Shown here: in pieces, positions 14,165 to 23,341 of the stretch
Layout of the letters: every line of letters starts with the position of its first letter
How positions within the stretch are numbered: position 1 is the first letter of the stretch
NCBI GenBank assembly: GCA_964480565.1
Contig: CAYZSU010000029.1
Span: 1-26,008, forward strand
Reading direction: 5' to 3'
Source: CAYZSU01 sp964480565
Lineage (GTDB): Bacteria; UBA10199; 2-02-FULL-44-16; JAAZCA01
DNA length: 26,008 nt
The notes under the pieces: model-generated
Told to the model about the DNA's origin: nothing
The model's database searches: none
What the model saw: only the letters and a program-made list of their open reading frames with translations
Translations under genes and position numbers: made by a program

Positions 14165-17128
14165 TTAATTACATTCCAATGTAGGTGAAAATACTGTAAC
14201 TGATGAGCTTTCCGCATTTGCACTTTCAACAGGCGTTGACCCTATATCACTACCATCTGATTCCACCTGACGCGTAATAGTCATAGCATTTTCTGTAGGA
14301 CTATATATAGAAATCGATCCACATGCATTCCCAATATCACCTATTTCACCGGTTAGCGCCATCAGAAGTCCTTTATCGCCAATATTACTGGTTGTCTCAC
14401 CAACAGCCATATACCCATCATCCGCACTGAGACTTACACCATAAAATACATCGCCTGTTCCCAAGCTATATTGCTTTCCCCAGCTAATGGCACCATCAGT
14501 GGTTAACTTGATTAAATACGCCGTCATATTGGATACAACATCCTGAGACCCTGCAATGACTAATCCACCATCTGCGGCACTCACGACATCATAATTTCGA
14601 TCATTATTTGATCCATAACTTTTCACCCAAGTTTCCTGGCCATTGGATCCCAATTTCATCACAATCATACTACTATCGGTGGTATTACTATCATAGGCTT
14701 TACCCACAACAACAATAGATCCATCAGCCAATTCTACAACTGAATTCAATGAATTATCCGGTTGTATTTGCCCAGAAACAGCATATGTATATTCCCATTC
14801 AACAACACCTGCACTGGTCACACGCATTGCCCACATATCGTATTCTGACATGCCAATCACTGAATAACCCACCACAATATAATCCCCATTATTTGCTTCA
14901 ATGACTTTTTTTGGTATTTCTCCTTTTCCAACTGCAAAGTGAGATTGCTCAATACCTGAGCTATTTAATACCATCATCCATGTATTCCATGCAGATGACA
15001 ATGAATATCCTGTTAACAAATAATTCCCCGACGACAATTCCAATATAGATATATTACCATTTCCACCATCAGCAGAAGCGGTTCCATACACTTTTTCCCA
15101 TGAAATCACATCAGACGCATCTACCTTCACCACCCAAAGATTTCGACTCGCTGTCAGCGCTGGTATAAACCCATTCGTCTCACCAGCCATAATAAATCCA
15201 CCATCACTAGTGACCGCAATGCTTGTTGCACGATCATCACCTGCACTACCATATACTTTTTGAAAATCAATACTTCCATCACTATCAAAGCGCGACACAA
15301 AATAATCCTTATTTCCTGCACCGGATTCATCGGTAATACCAACCGCAAGGTATTGACCTGCACCTGTAGTCGCAATATCATTAAATGCCGCATTCGTTGT
15401 TGCGCCGAAATAGGCTAAAAATGTATCTGGCGCTACATCGGTGGTAAATGTGGACGTCATATCAGTCATAGGATTGCCATCACTATCGTCCAAATCTGTC
15501 AATGACACTGTAAATTCAGTCGTTGATGTTAAAGGATCATCTGGAGTAATGGTTAATGTACGACTACCCGCATCATAGGAGAACGTTATATCGATTTCTA
15601 CCATACCATCCAACAACTTAATATTATCGGCGATCAGAGTAGCCACATCCATTTGTGAATCAAATGTAATATCAATATCAGAATACACGCTCACCAAACC
15701 TGCACCATCACTTGGACTAATGACAGACACTGAAGGTTGTGCAGCTGTTGAAAAACTCCACATATAATCACTCGCTAATGCACCACCTGCATCACTTTCA
15801 ATATCCGTTGTTAATGTCACATTATAATCGCTACTTTCAGTGAGATTGCTATCCGGTGTAAATACGGCATTTGCATTTGCACATGCAATGCTTCCAGATA
15901 CACTGCCACCGCCATCGAGCTCTACAGTAAATGAACTGACATCCACTGTTGTACAGTCATAATTCTCACTAAGCACTGCTGTAATAGTTGTATTAACGAG
16001 TATACTATTTTCATCAGAGTCCGGATTTGTTGAACTAATGCTGGGCGATGCCACGCCACTGGCAGTTTCAAATGTCCATTGATAATTACTTGCCAAGGCA
16101 ATACCATTACTATCCGTAATATCCGTATTTAATGTCACAGTATAAGATGTTGATGATGACAAATCAGCATCCGGTGTAAATATAGCTGTCTTTGTACTAC
16201 TGTTATATGAAAAAGACCCTGTCACACCACCGGACACAGAAAATGACGATGATGTAATGCTACTCTCATCCATAGATTTACTAAATATTGCTTGAACTGT
16301 ACTTGATACAGATACGCCCACACTGCTGTCACTAGGCGATGTACTTGATACTGCTGGCACTGTATTATCAAGTGTCGTAAAATACCAACTTTCCCCCTGG
16401 GACATCGTATTACCGGAGATATCACTAATCGACGCTGATGCACTGACAATATACCGTGTCGCTGAATCCAAATCACTTGCTGTCTCAAGCATTATTGTTT
16501 TTGCATCTGACGACATACTAATGCTCGCTGAAACAGACTGACTCAACAATTGCTCCATATCCATATAGCCAAAACTCTCCGATGAACTCACATCAGGAAT
16601 TAACACAACTGAACTATCATTCACTGTATCCGCATCAATGGGCTCATTAAATGTTAACTGAATACTTGTCCCCACACTAACATCACTTGCACCACTTGCA
16701 GGTGATTGGCTGGAAATACTAGGCGCGTCACTATCTCCTGCAACAGCAAATATTTGTTTTCCTATATATGCATCTCCATTTTCATCAGTTAAACCATTTG
16801 CACAAAATGTATAGACAGTTGCTTCATCCAAATCTTGATTTACATAAATATATCCGTAATCCACATCCGATCCCTCTTCACAAAACACATCGACATCTAT
16901 TGTATTTGTGGATGAGCAATCACTATCCTTAACTAAATACAATGTGGACTCTGAAATCGCAGTGCAATCAATGCCTGATTCAAAGTTCCATACCCATTCA
17001 GTGGCATCAGTGGCCACAATGCCACTGACTGCATCGGCGCGTAATTGATCCTGACCTTGAATGGCACCTGAACATGCCTGTATAAAAAATACGATCACTA
17101 TCATGAAATATGTGTATTTTTGTGTCAT
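14165..17128 (-). CDS. Large lipoprotein with Ig-like (Big_5) domains and a beta-propeller
   Basis: A 987-residue lipoprotein counted from ATG 17128; a longer TTG start at 17158 is open but adds nothing useful. The signal segment ends FFIQAC, placing the lipidated Cys near residue 19. About five Ig-like units follow: a first divergent, Cys-containing one (about 30-135), then four with the Big_5 pattern SP-SGA-V-TF-D and endings such as WYFTT and WTFET (about 135-570). Residues about 575-920 hold seven propeller-type units with repeating signatures like WVVKVDASDVISWEKVYG and DGGFIMAGET. The first gene of the surface block, divergent from the NtrC-type regulator. Probably cell-surface exposed; a ligand-binding or scaffold role is inferred. 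Confidence 0.85.
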   Translation of the reverse strand: MTQKYTYFMIVIVFFIQACSGAIQGQDQLRADAVSGIVATDATEWVWNFESGIDCTAISESTLYLVKDSDCSSTNTIDVDVFCEEGSDVDYGYIYVNQDLDEATVYTFCANGLTDENGDAYIGKQIFAVAGDSDAPSISSQSPASGASDVSVGTSIQLTFNEPIDADTVNDSSVVLIPDVSSSESFGYMDMEQLLSQSVSASISMSSDAKTIMLETASDLDSATRYIVSASASISDISGNTMSQGESWYFTTLDNTVPAVSSTSPSDSSVGVSVSSTVQAIFSKSMDESSITSSSFSVSGGVTGSFSYNSSTKTAIFTPDADLSSSTSYTVTLNTDITDSNGIALASNYQWTFETASGVASPSISSTNPDSDENSILVNTTITAVLSENYDCTTVDVSSFTVELDGGGSVSGSIACANANAVFTPDSNLTESSDYNVTLTTDIESDAGGALASDYMWSFSTAAQPSVSVISPSDGAGLVSVYSDIDITFDSQMDVATLIADNIKLLDGMVEIDITFSYDAGSRTLTITPDDPLTSTTEFTVSLTDLDDSDGNPMTDMTSTFTTDVAPDTFLAYFGATTNAAFNDIATTGAGQYLAVGITDESGAGNKDYFVSRFDSDGSIDFQKVYGSAGDDRATSIAVTSDGGFIMAGETNGFIPALTASRNLWVVKVDASDVISWEKVYGTASADGGNGNISILELSSGNYLLTGYSLSSAWNTWMMVLNSSGIEQSHFAVGKGEIPKKVIEANNGDYIVVGYSVIGMSEYDMWAMRVTSAGVVEWEYTYAVSGQIQPDNSLNSVVELADGSIVVVGKAYDSNTTDSSMIVMKLGSNGQETWVKSYGSNNDRNYDVVSAADGGLVIAGSQDVVSNMTAYLIKLTTDGAISWGKQYSLGTGDVFYGVSLSADDGYMAVGETTSNIGDKGLLMALTGEIGDIGNACGSISIYSPTENAMTITRQVESDGSDIGSTPVESANAESSSVTVFSPTLECN

Positions 17129-17646
17129 GACAGATAGATTAAGCAAGAAATATACCAAAAGAATAAAATAAAAATAAAATACAAAAAAGTAAATATTTTC
17201 AACAACTTACGCATATAACACCTATTATCTCAACTAATCAATGACACTATCAAATTGAGACATCTCATTATTATTTCCTAACTATATTAAAAAAATGCAT
17301 CAACCTATTGTTTTTTATACAGTTTTACATGTCAAAAATAAGACGCTTCTATATTATGGGGAGTGGTATAACTGTCCTTAGGAAAGCCCACCTTAGCAGA
17401 TTGCCCAGAAAACTCAATTCAACACCATAACCATATGCTTGCACCATCATTAAATTTGTTTACCGCCTAGAATCTCTTGCATTTTTGAACAATCACCAAA
17501 ACACTCATGTCGATGGCAGTACTATTTATCATTAGCTATAAAAACTATTGCATCTAAATCTACATATGTTTATTTGGTGTTCAGAGAATAGAACACTGTA
17601 AATAATATTAAAAATATTGCTATTGGAAAACTCACATACACATACT
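17129..17646. other. Divergent intergenic region between surface cluster and NtrC-type regulator
   Basis: About 520 nt, AT-rich near the minus-strand gene and more mixed around 17340-17420. No credible ORF, tRNA, terminator or known riboswitch consensus was recognised. Promoters for both flanking genes must lie here, but I could not place a good -10/-35 pair or a -24/-12 element on either strand. The one clear symmetric element is the palindrome at 17256-17267. Confidence 0.5.
17256..17267. promoter_or_regulatory. Possible operator palindrome
   Basis: TGAGA-CA-TCTCA has perfect 5-bp arms around a 2-bp spacer, 128 nt upstream of the minus-strand ATG 17128 and 380 nt before the regulator gene. 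The distance suits an enhancer-type site, but one 12-bp palindrome is weak evidence. Confidence 0.25.
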
Positions 17647-19020
17647 ATGGGTCGCAAACACTTACCCTGCATATTAATCGCCGATGATGATGAATCAATG
17701 CGCGATGTGCTTCAATCTATTCTATACGATCAATATAAAATCTACACTGCATGTAATGGCAGCGATGCATTACAAATCGTTAAGCAACAAGAAATTAATT
17801 TAGTACTTATGGACATCCAAATGCCTATCATGGATGGACTCACAGCACTCAAAGAAATCAAACAATTTAATGACCGCATCGAAGTCATTATGATTACTGT
17901 TATTAAAGATATTGCCACCGCTGTAACAGCCATACAAAATGGTGCCTATAATTTCATCAATAAGGATTTTGATTACGATGAAGTGCGCAATTTAGTTGCA
18001 AAAGCCATTGAAACACAGACTGACAAACATGAGCTTGTTAGTTTAAAGACAGAAATAGCCACATTAACAGACAAAGAATATATCATCGGAAATACAGATA
18101 AAATGTGCGGCATTTATGATATCATGAAATCCGCGGCACCCGTACCGGCAACAGTGCTCATTACGGGTGAATCCGGCACAGGCAAAGAACTGATGGCCAG
18201 AACTATTTATAAAATGAGCCATCTAGCAGACCGACCATTTGTGACAGTCAACCTTGCTGCAATCCCTGATGAACTGGTTGAGTCCACATTATTTGGCCAT
18301 GAAAAAGGCGCATTTACTGGCGCAGGAAACAGACGGCAAGGCAAATTTGAATTGGCAGATCGAGGCACATTATTTTTGGATGAAATTGGTGAGTTAAAGT
18401 TTTCACTTCAATGCAAATTGCTGCGTTTTCTACAGGAAGGCGAAATAGAACGCATTGGTAGCAATCACACCACATATATCAATACGCGCTTAATTGCAGC
18501 CACCAATGTTAATTTAAAACAAGCTGTGGAAAATGGCTCTTTTCGAAAAGATCTATTTTACCGATTAAATGTGGTTCCTATCCAGCTACCACCGCTTCGC
18601 GAACGGCAAGCAGATATTGCTCAACTAGCCACTTTATTTGTTGAGCGATATTGTATTAAATTTCGAAAAAAAATAAAAAGTTTTACTGACGATGCATTAT
18701 CCACTATGCGTTTAAACCCATGGCCTGGCAATATCCGGGAATTTGAAAATTTAATTGAACGCCTTGTGGCCACCACATCTGCAGACATCATTACAGAATA
18801 TGATCTGCCCATGGAATATCAACTTGCTAAATTTCAATCCACCGATATTATTCATGATTACGGAGAGACATTGCGACAAGCCATGGAATCATTCGAGCGC
18901 AATTTACTCACAAGTACATTAGAATTAGAAAATTGGCATCAAGGTAATACCGCTAAACGACTAGCCATTCACAGAAAAACACTGGAATATAAAATCAAAA
19001 AATTTAATTTAGAAAAATAA
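17647..19020 (+). CDS. NtrC-family sigma54-dependent response regulator
   Basis: A 457-residue cytoplasmic regulator from ATG 17647; a TTG at 17617 is an alternative start. The receiver domain (about 5-125) has the acidic pair ADDD and phosphoacceptor Asp56 in LMDIQMP. The conserved receiver Lys lies in NKDF rather than the usual KPF. The AAA+ domain is complete: Walker A GESGTGKE (174-181), the sigma54-contact loop GAFTGA (221-226), Walker B TLFLDEIG (241-248) and the FRKDLFYRL arginine-finger segment. A Fis-type helix-turn-helix closes the protein (GNTAKRLAIHRKTLEYKIKK). It should activate sigma54 promoters on phosphorylation. No kinase is adjacent; the receptor gene follows after 13 nt, so the two are probably cotranscribed. 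Confidence 0.93.
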   Translation: MGRKHLPCILIADDDESMRDVLQSILYDQYKIYTACNGSDALQIVKQQEINLVLMDIQMPIMDGLTALKEIKQFNDRIEVIMITVIKDIATAVTAIQNGAYNFINKDFDYDEVRNLVAKAIETQTDKHELVSLKTEIATLTDKEYIIGNTDKMCGIYDIMKSAAPVPATVLITGESGTGKELMARTIYKMSHLADRPFVTVNLAAIPDELVESTLFGHEKGAFTGAGNRRQGKFELADRGTLFLDEIGELKFSLQCKLLRFLQEGEIERIGSNHTTYINTRLIAATNVNLKQAVENGSFRKDLFYRLNVVPIQLPPLRERQADIAQLATLFVERYCIKFRKKIKSFTDDALSTMRLNPWPGNIREFENLIERLVATTSADIITEYDLPMEYQLAKFQSTDIIHDYGETLRQAMESFERNLLTSTLELENWHQGNTAKRLAIHRKTLEYKIKKFNLEK

Positions 19021-19033
19021 TCAAGGAGGTTAT

Positions 19034-21118
19034 ATGAAAAAGAAGTCCTTATTTCTTTTCTGTATATTACTTATCGGCACAGCTCTATGCACACTCGCCA
19101 ATGCAGAACCCCCATCCACACATATCGATGATATTTTCATCACTGCCACACGATTTGAAAAATCAACAACACTCATTCCACATGCCATTACAACCGTCAC
19201 TCAAGAAGAAATCCAGGCAATGAATGCACAACAAGTCACGGATATATTATATCAATTACCAAGCATTCATGCATTACCACTCGGTGCACAAGGGGATGAC
19301 TTTGATATCTATATGCGCGGCACAGATCGTGATGAAACCATTATTTATTTGGATGGTATCAAGCTTAACAACGCATCCAATGATCGCGCACGATTAAATT
19401 CGATCCCGACACATCTGATCGATCGTATCGAAATTATTCGCGGATCGCAAAGCGTGCTATATGGTTCCAAAGCCATTGGCGGCATTATTCAAATTTTTAC
19501 AAAAAATGAAAAAGAAAAGCAAACATTTACAGACATTCAATTTTCCGGTGGAAACTTAGACACATTGTCAGAAAATATTCTATTTCATCACAGTGACCAG
19601 CGCATTGCGATCGATTTAGCATATTCACGCACAGATCAAAAAGGACGATTTAGCCAGGATCGATTTGGCAAAAATGCATTTAGCGCCAAGCTATCAATTA
19701 CATTGCCCGATCAAAGTATTTTACGTACAAGCAGCCATTTATGGCAACATAATCAGGAATTATTTTATGAATATTTAGTTGCACCTGGCATAGCTGTGGA
19801 TAATCAAGCAAATCCCAATGCATTATTTATATTTGTTGATAGGGATACCAATCGCCATATGAACTCACTATCTACTGCGCACTCATTATATTATAATCGT
19901 GATCACACTGCATGGTGGCAAACGACATTCCAATACGATTTTTTATACACCAAAGAAAATGATCACAATTCCAATCAAGGCGATACAGGACCTACAACCA
20001 ATGCTGGATTTACATTAATACCCAGTAGTTTTCTAAATACGATTAGATCCTATCGGCATCATGCATTAATTCAAAATAATTTTACCATACTCGATAATGC
20101 ACGCATGCGCGATATTATTATTTCTGGCATTGATTTTGAGTATGATGATGTCAAAATTTCTGGAACAACCTTTCCAGGCGATAATGCCATACCCGCAGGA
20201 TCTATCGGACCACTACCTGCAAATACCGATTTTCCAATAGCAGGTGAGCCAGGAAATCGAAAAAACTATGCATTTTTTCTTGAAAATGATTTCACCTATA
20301 ATCATTGGCTGACTGTAAACACAGGGATTCGCGTGGATCATAATTCATCCTTTGGCACGGAATTTACCCCACGCATTGCGCTATCTGCAAAGATTAAACA
20401 CACAGATACATTATTTAAAGCAAGTTATGGCCATGGCTTTCACGCACCCACAGTCACTGATTTTTATATTGCCAAAGCATTTGGACTCAACAATCAACTA
20501 AAACCAGAGCATTCTCAAGCCTATGAACTGGGTTGCGTCCAGTATCTATTGAAAAAAACACTGATGTCCGAAATCAACTTATTTTATATTGATTATGATA
20601 ATTTAATTGCTAGCTCTCAAAATACAAATGATGCCTATAGCATGGGCATCGAATCCATTATATCATGGAAACCCATTCCAGAAATTGCCATTACTGCCAA
20701 TTATTCCTATACCAAAGCCATTGATGAAAGTAACAACAACACCCCTTTACCCAATCGCCCCAAACATCAAGGAACTATTTCTATTACTGGAAAACCTATC
20801 ACATATATGATATTGCGCGCTGATCTATCCTATACTGGCAAACAGTTTGAATCCTTTGCCATTGTCGATGCAAATGGCATACCTATCTCAGGATCTTTTG
20901 CCAATGCATCCATTGCAAGCAATCGGCATATCAGTGATTACGTGATATTAAATGCATCTACATCCTATGATTTTGCTCATCATTTACCTGGCAATTATTT
21001 TGATAAATTAAATGTATTTGCAAAACTCATGAATATTACCAACCAAAAGCATCAATCCCGATACGGATTTCCTTCTGCAGGCATTACATTTTTAGCAGGC
21101 ATGGGTGCTCGATTTTAA
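19034..21118 (+). CDS. TonB-dependent outer-membrane receptor
   Basis: A 694-residue receptor. Residues 1-24 are a signal peptide ending ANA. A TonB-box-like segment (about 32-40, DDIFITATR) is followed by the plug (about 45-155, with MRGTDRDETIIYLDG and IEIIRGSQSVLYGSKAIGG) and a 22-strand-type barrel whose last residue is Phe (GMGARF). Size and plug resemble BtuB/CirA-type receptors. The substrate, such as a siderophore, cobamide or another chelate, cannot be read. No cobalamin riboswitch or Fur-box match was recognised upstream. The ATG has a near-perfect AAGGAGG. Coupling to the NtrC-type regulator suggests sigma54-linked control of uptake or sensing. A strong terminator follows. Confidence 0.93.
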   Translation: MKKKSLFLFCILLIGTALCTLANAEPPSTHIDDIFITATRFEKSTTLIPHAITTVTQEEIQAMNAQQVTDILYQLPSIHALPLGAQGDDFDIYMRGTDRDETIIYLDGIKLNNASNDRARLNSIPTHLIDRIEIIRGSQSVLYGSKAIGGIIQIFTKNEKEKQTFTDIQFSGGNLDTLSENILFHHSDQRIAIDLAYSRTDQKGRFSQDRFGKNAFSAKLSITLPDQSILRTSSHLWQHNQELFYEYLVAPGIAVDNQANPNALFIFVDRDTNRHMNSLSTAHSLYYNRDHTAWWQTTFQYDFLYTKENDHNSNQGDTGPTTNAGFTLIPSSFLNTIRSYRHHALIQNNFTILDNARMRDIIISGIDFEYDDVKISGTTFPGDNAIPAGSIGPLPANTDFPIAGEPGNRKNYAFFLENDFTYNHWLTVNTGIRVDHNSSFGTEFTPRIALSAKIKHTDTLFKASYGHGFHAPTVTDFYIAKAFGLNNQLKPEHSQAYELGCVQYLLKKTLMSEINLFYIDYDNLIASSQNTNDAYSMGIESIISWKPIPEIAITANYSYTKAIDESNNNTPLPNRPKHQGTISITGKPITYMILRADLSYTGKQFESFAIVDANGIPISGSFANASIASNRHISDYVILNASTSYDFAHHLPGNYFDKLNVFAKLMNITNQKHQSRYGFPSAGITFLAGMGARF

Positions 21119-21141
21119 TGAATTAAAATGATCTTAAAAAC

Positions 21142-21188
21142 GCCCAGTGTTTGATTATCAAAGCACTGGGCATTTATTTATTTTTTTC
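21142..21188. terminator. Strong intrinsic terminator, probably bidirectional
   Basis: GCCCAGTG at 21142-21149 pairs with CACTGGGC at 21164-21171. An inner TTTGA/TCAAA extends the stem around a 3-nt loop with one bulged G. A T-rich tract (21172-21188) follows on the plus strand, and an AAAAA run precedes it, giving a U tract for the minus strand. It ends the TonB receptor transcript and probably the DUF805 transcript too. Confidence 0.9.
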
Positions 21189-21198
21189 AGAAATTTAA

Positions 21199-21576
21199 TT
21201 ATACAGCTAAAGTAGCCTTACTTTCCTTTGGATTGGGGCCATATTTATTCTCACCAAACTGACTGTCTTTAAATAAAATGATAAAAACAAATACAATTCC
21301 AACAATGGGTACCCATAATAATAAAATCCACCAGCCACTCCATCCGATATCATGACAACGACGGACAATTAATGCAAATGATGGCAACGTAATTGCCATA
21401 CTATATAGCCACGTTAAAATCATTCCTGTACCAATAATAGAGTCAACAAATAAAAGAACAAACATAATACATGTTGAAACCAACAAAAAAATACCTTGTT
21501 CTTTTCGCCTAGCTCTACCATTAAACTCCGCATATTTTTTTAAGACACCTACATACTCTTTTACATATTCATTCAT
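21199..21576 (-). CDS. DUF805 inner-membrane protein
   Basis: A 125-residue membrane protein of the YhaH/YhaI type. It shows the family opening (YVGVLKKYAEFNGRARRKE), three to four hydrophobic helices (about 28-50, 52-70, 80-102), the conserved RRCHDIGWSGWW loop between helices, and an end motif with GENKYGPNP. Function is not established for the family. The start has AAAGGAG 6 nt upstream. It stands alone, convergent with the receptor gene and divergent from the kinase gene, so no pathway can be inferred. Confidence 0.9.
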   Translation of the reverse strand: MNEYVKEYVGVLKKYAEFNGRARRKEQGIFLLVSTCIMFVLLFVDSIIGTGMILTWLYSMAITLPSFALIVRRCHDIGWSGWWILLLWVPIVGIVFVFIILFKDSQFGENKYGPNPKESKATLAV

Positions 21577-21697
21577 TTTTTCTCCTTTTGTTCATGAAAT
21601 TAATTACAAAATAGACCTTGAAAATTATTCAAAACATCACAAACTGAGTGTATCTTTATCAAAACCACTATAAAAATCCACAAAATACGATCATTCA

Positions 21698-21726
21698 TTG
21701 TTTTCGATCAATCGAGCTGCTATACT
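21698..21726 (+). promoter_or_regulatory. Probable sigma70-type promoter of the kinase operon
   Basis: TTGTTT at 21698-21703 and TATACT at 21721-21726 are separated by exactly 17 nt, putting transcription start near 21733 and the kinase ATG about 36 nt further on. The spacer contains TCGAT-CA-ATCGA (21704-21715), perfect 5-bp arms that could be an operator under the polymerase. The -10 is good and the -35 only partial. Confidence 0.5.
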
Positions 21727-21768
21727 GAAGCTGCCTATAAAACAGCTATTTTAGGGAGATCCCGTACA

Positions 21769-23334
21769 ATGACATGCCCATCCATTCGTATTCTGCTAGT
21801 AGAGGATAATCAAACATTTATTGAAATGGTACACCATTATCTGTGCCAACCATATCATTCATCCTTTGAAATGGATGAATGCCGTTCATTAAAAAAAGCC
21901 AAAGAATTTCTACATCATAATACGCCAGATTTAATATTATTGGATCTAAATTTGCCAGATTCAGAAGCATTGCCCACATTTTTTGATATTCAAGAGCACT
22001 ATTCTCATATTCCAATTATTATTTTCACCCACATTGAAAGCGAGTTTTTTGCATTAGAAGCTGTTCGCCGTGGGGCACAGGATTACCTTATCAAGTCAAA
22101 TATTCGTCGTGATGAACTCATTCGAGCAATACGCTATGCAATAGCCAGATTCCACGCCCAATTGGAAGTCAACACAACCAAGCGAAAATTATCATCCCTG
22201 ATTCAAAATACACCGCTTGGCTATATTGAATGCAATGATCAACTACGCATCACTTCATGGAATCCATCGGCTGACACTATTTTCAATATCAACCGTAAAC
22301 AGGCCATTGATCGACCCATCCAGAAATTACTTTTTTACTCCGTACATAATAAAAATTTATCCAAAAAACTCAATCACGCCCTCATTTCCAAAGAAAACAT
22401 TCAATTATGTATTGATCATGGACAAAGTAAGCATTGCCCACAACGCATATGCCAATGGTATATCACACCTGTTAGCCATTTATTAGATAACAGCACTCAC
22501 CTGTCCTGCCTTATTCAGGATATCACTGAGCAAACACAAGCGGATAAGCAATTGAACGAGCAAATGCATGTATTATCCAAATTAAATACAGAGCTAAAGG
22601 ATACACAGTCAGAACTCATTCAAGCGGGAAAGCTCACTGCTATCGGACAATTAGCCGCTGAGATGGCACATGAAATCAACAATCCCCTAGGTGCCATTCG
22701 CATTCACACAGAAGAAATCATATCTGACATCGAGTGCAATCAAGCGGATATAAAAGAGATTCATGAAAGCGCACAAAGTATTTTACGAAGCACAAATAAA
22801 GTATCTGAAGCTGTACACAATATGAAATTATTTTCACGTCAAAGTGACAATCAATTTTCAAAAATTGATATTCACACACCGATAAATCATGCCATTGAAA
22901 TTATCAATCCGCATTTAAAAAAGACTTCTATTCAATTGAAAAATAATCATCATTCATCGCCATTATTTCTTTGGGCAAATACAAACCGGCTAGAACAGTT
23001 ATTTGTTAATTTGCTATTAAATGCTATCGATGCCCTTTCAGAATCAGATCAATCCAATAAAGAAATTATCATTCAGACAAACCATTCCAAGAATATGATC
23101 AACATCGATATTATGGATAATGGCATCGGTATATCAGATCATGTAAAAGATTCTATTTTTACACCTTTTTTCACGACTAAGAAAGAAGGCAAAGGTGTGG
23201 GACTAGGCTTGGCCATTGTACTTCGTATTATCGATGACCATTGCGGAAAAATAAATATCTGCAATCACACTAAAGACTATACACATTTTCAAATAACACT
23301 TCCCATTGATAGACGCCAAGGAACGCGCACTTAG
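21769..23334 (+). CDS. Soluble REC-PAS hybrid histidine kinase
   Basis: A 521-residue cytoplasmic kinase with no membrane segment. An N-terminal receiver (about 5-125) has VEDN, phosphoacceptor Asp59 in LLDLNLP and Lys109. A PAS domain follows (about 138-255), then a coiled linker (255-285). The dimerisation/phosphotransfer domain has His301 in the H-box EMAHEINNPL. The ATPase domain has Asn418 in LLLNAID, DNGIGI (450-455) and GKGVGLGLAI (474-483). All catalytic boxes are intact. The input receiver means it may be driven by another kinase or phosphorelay as well as by a PAS ligand. AGGGAG precedes the ATG. The partner regulator gene starts 7 nt downstream. Confidence 0.93.
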   Translation: MTCPSIRILLVEDNQTFIEMVHHYLCQPYHSSFEMDECRSLKKAKEFLHHNTPDLILLDLNLPDSEALPTFFDIQEHYSHIPIIIFTHIESEFFALEAVRRGAQDYLIKSNIRRDELIRAIRYAIARFHAQLEVNTTKRKLSSLIQNTPLGYIECNDQLRITSWNPSADTIFNINRKQAIDRPIQKLLFYSVHNKNLSKKLNHALISKENIQLCIDHGQSKHCPQRICQWYITPVSHLLDNSTHLSCLIQDITEQTQADKQLNEQMHVLSKLNTELKDTQSELIQAGKLTAIGQLAAEMAHEINNPLGAIRIHTEEIISDIECNQADIKEIHESAQSILRSTNKVSEAVHNMKLFSRQSDNQFSKIDIHTPINHAIEIINPHLKKTSIQLKNNHHSSPLFLWANTNRLEQLFVNLLLNAIDALSESDQSNKEIIIQTNHSKNMINIDIMDNGIGISDHVKDSIFTPFFTTKKEGKGVGLGLAIVLRIIDDHCGKINICNHTKDYTHFQITLPIDRRQGTRT

Positions 23335-23341
23335 GATAGCT

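Noticed and set aside
17129..17158. TTG-initiated N-terminal extension of the large lipoprotein
   Set aside because: It has no ribosome site and adds ten residues before a complete lipoprotein signal that starts at ATG 17128.
17341..17420. Region of mixed composition (GGGGAGTGG, AGGAAAGCCC) that might be a structured leader or riboswitch
   Set aside because: No known riboswitch core was recognised, no clear stem set was found, and it lies far from the regulator start.
23306..23341. TTG-initiated extension of the degenerate regulator overlapping the kinase gene
   Set aside because: The receiver domain begins naturally at ATG 23342, which has an AGGA just upstream.
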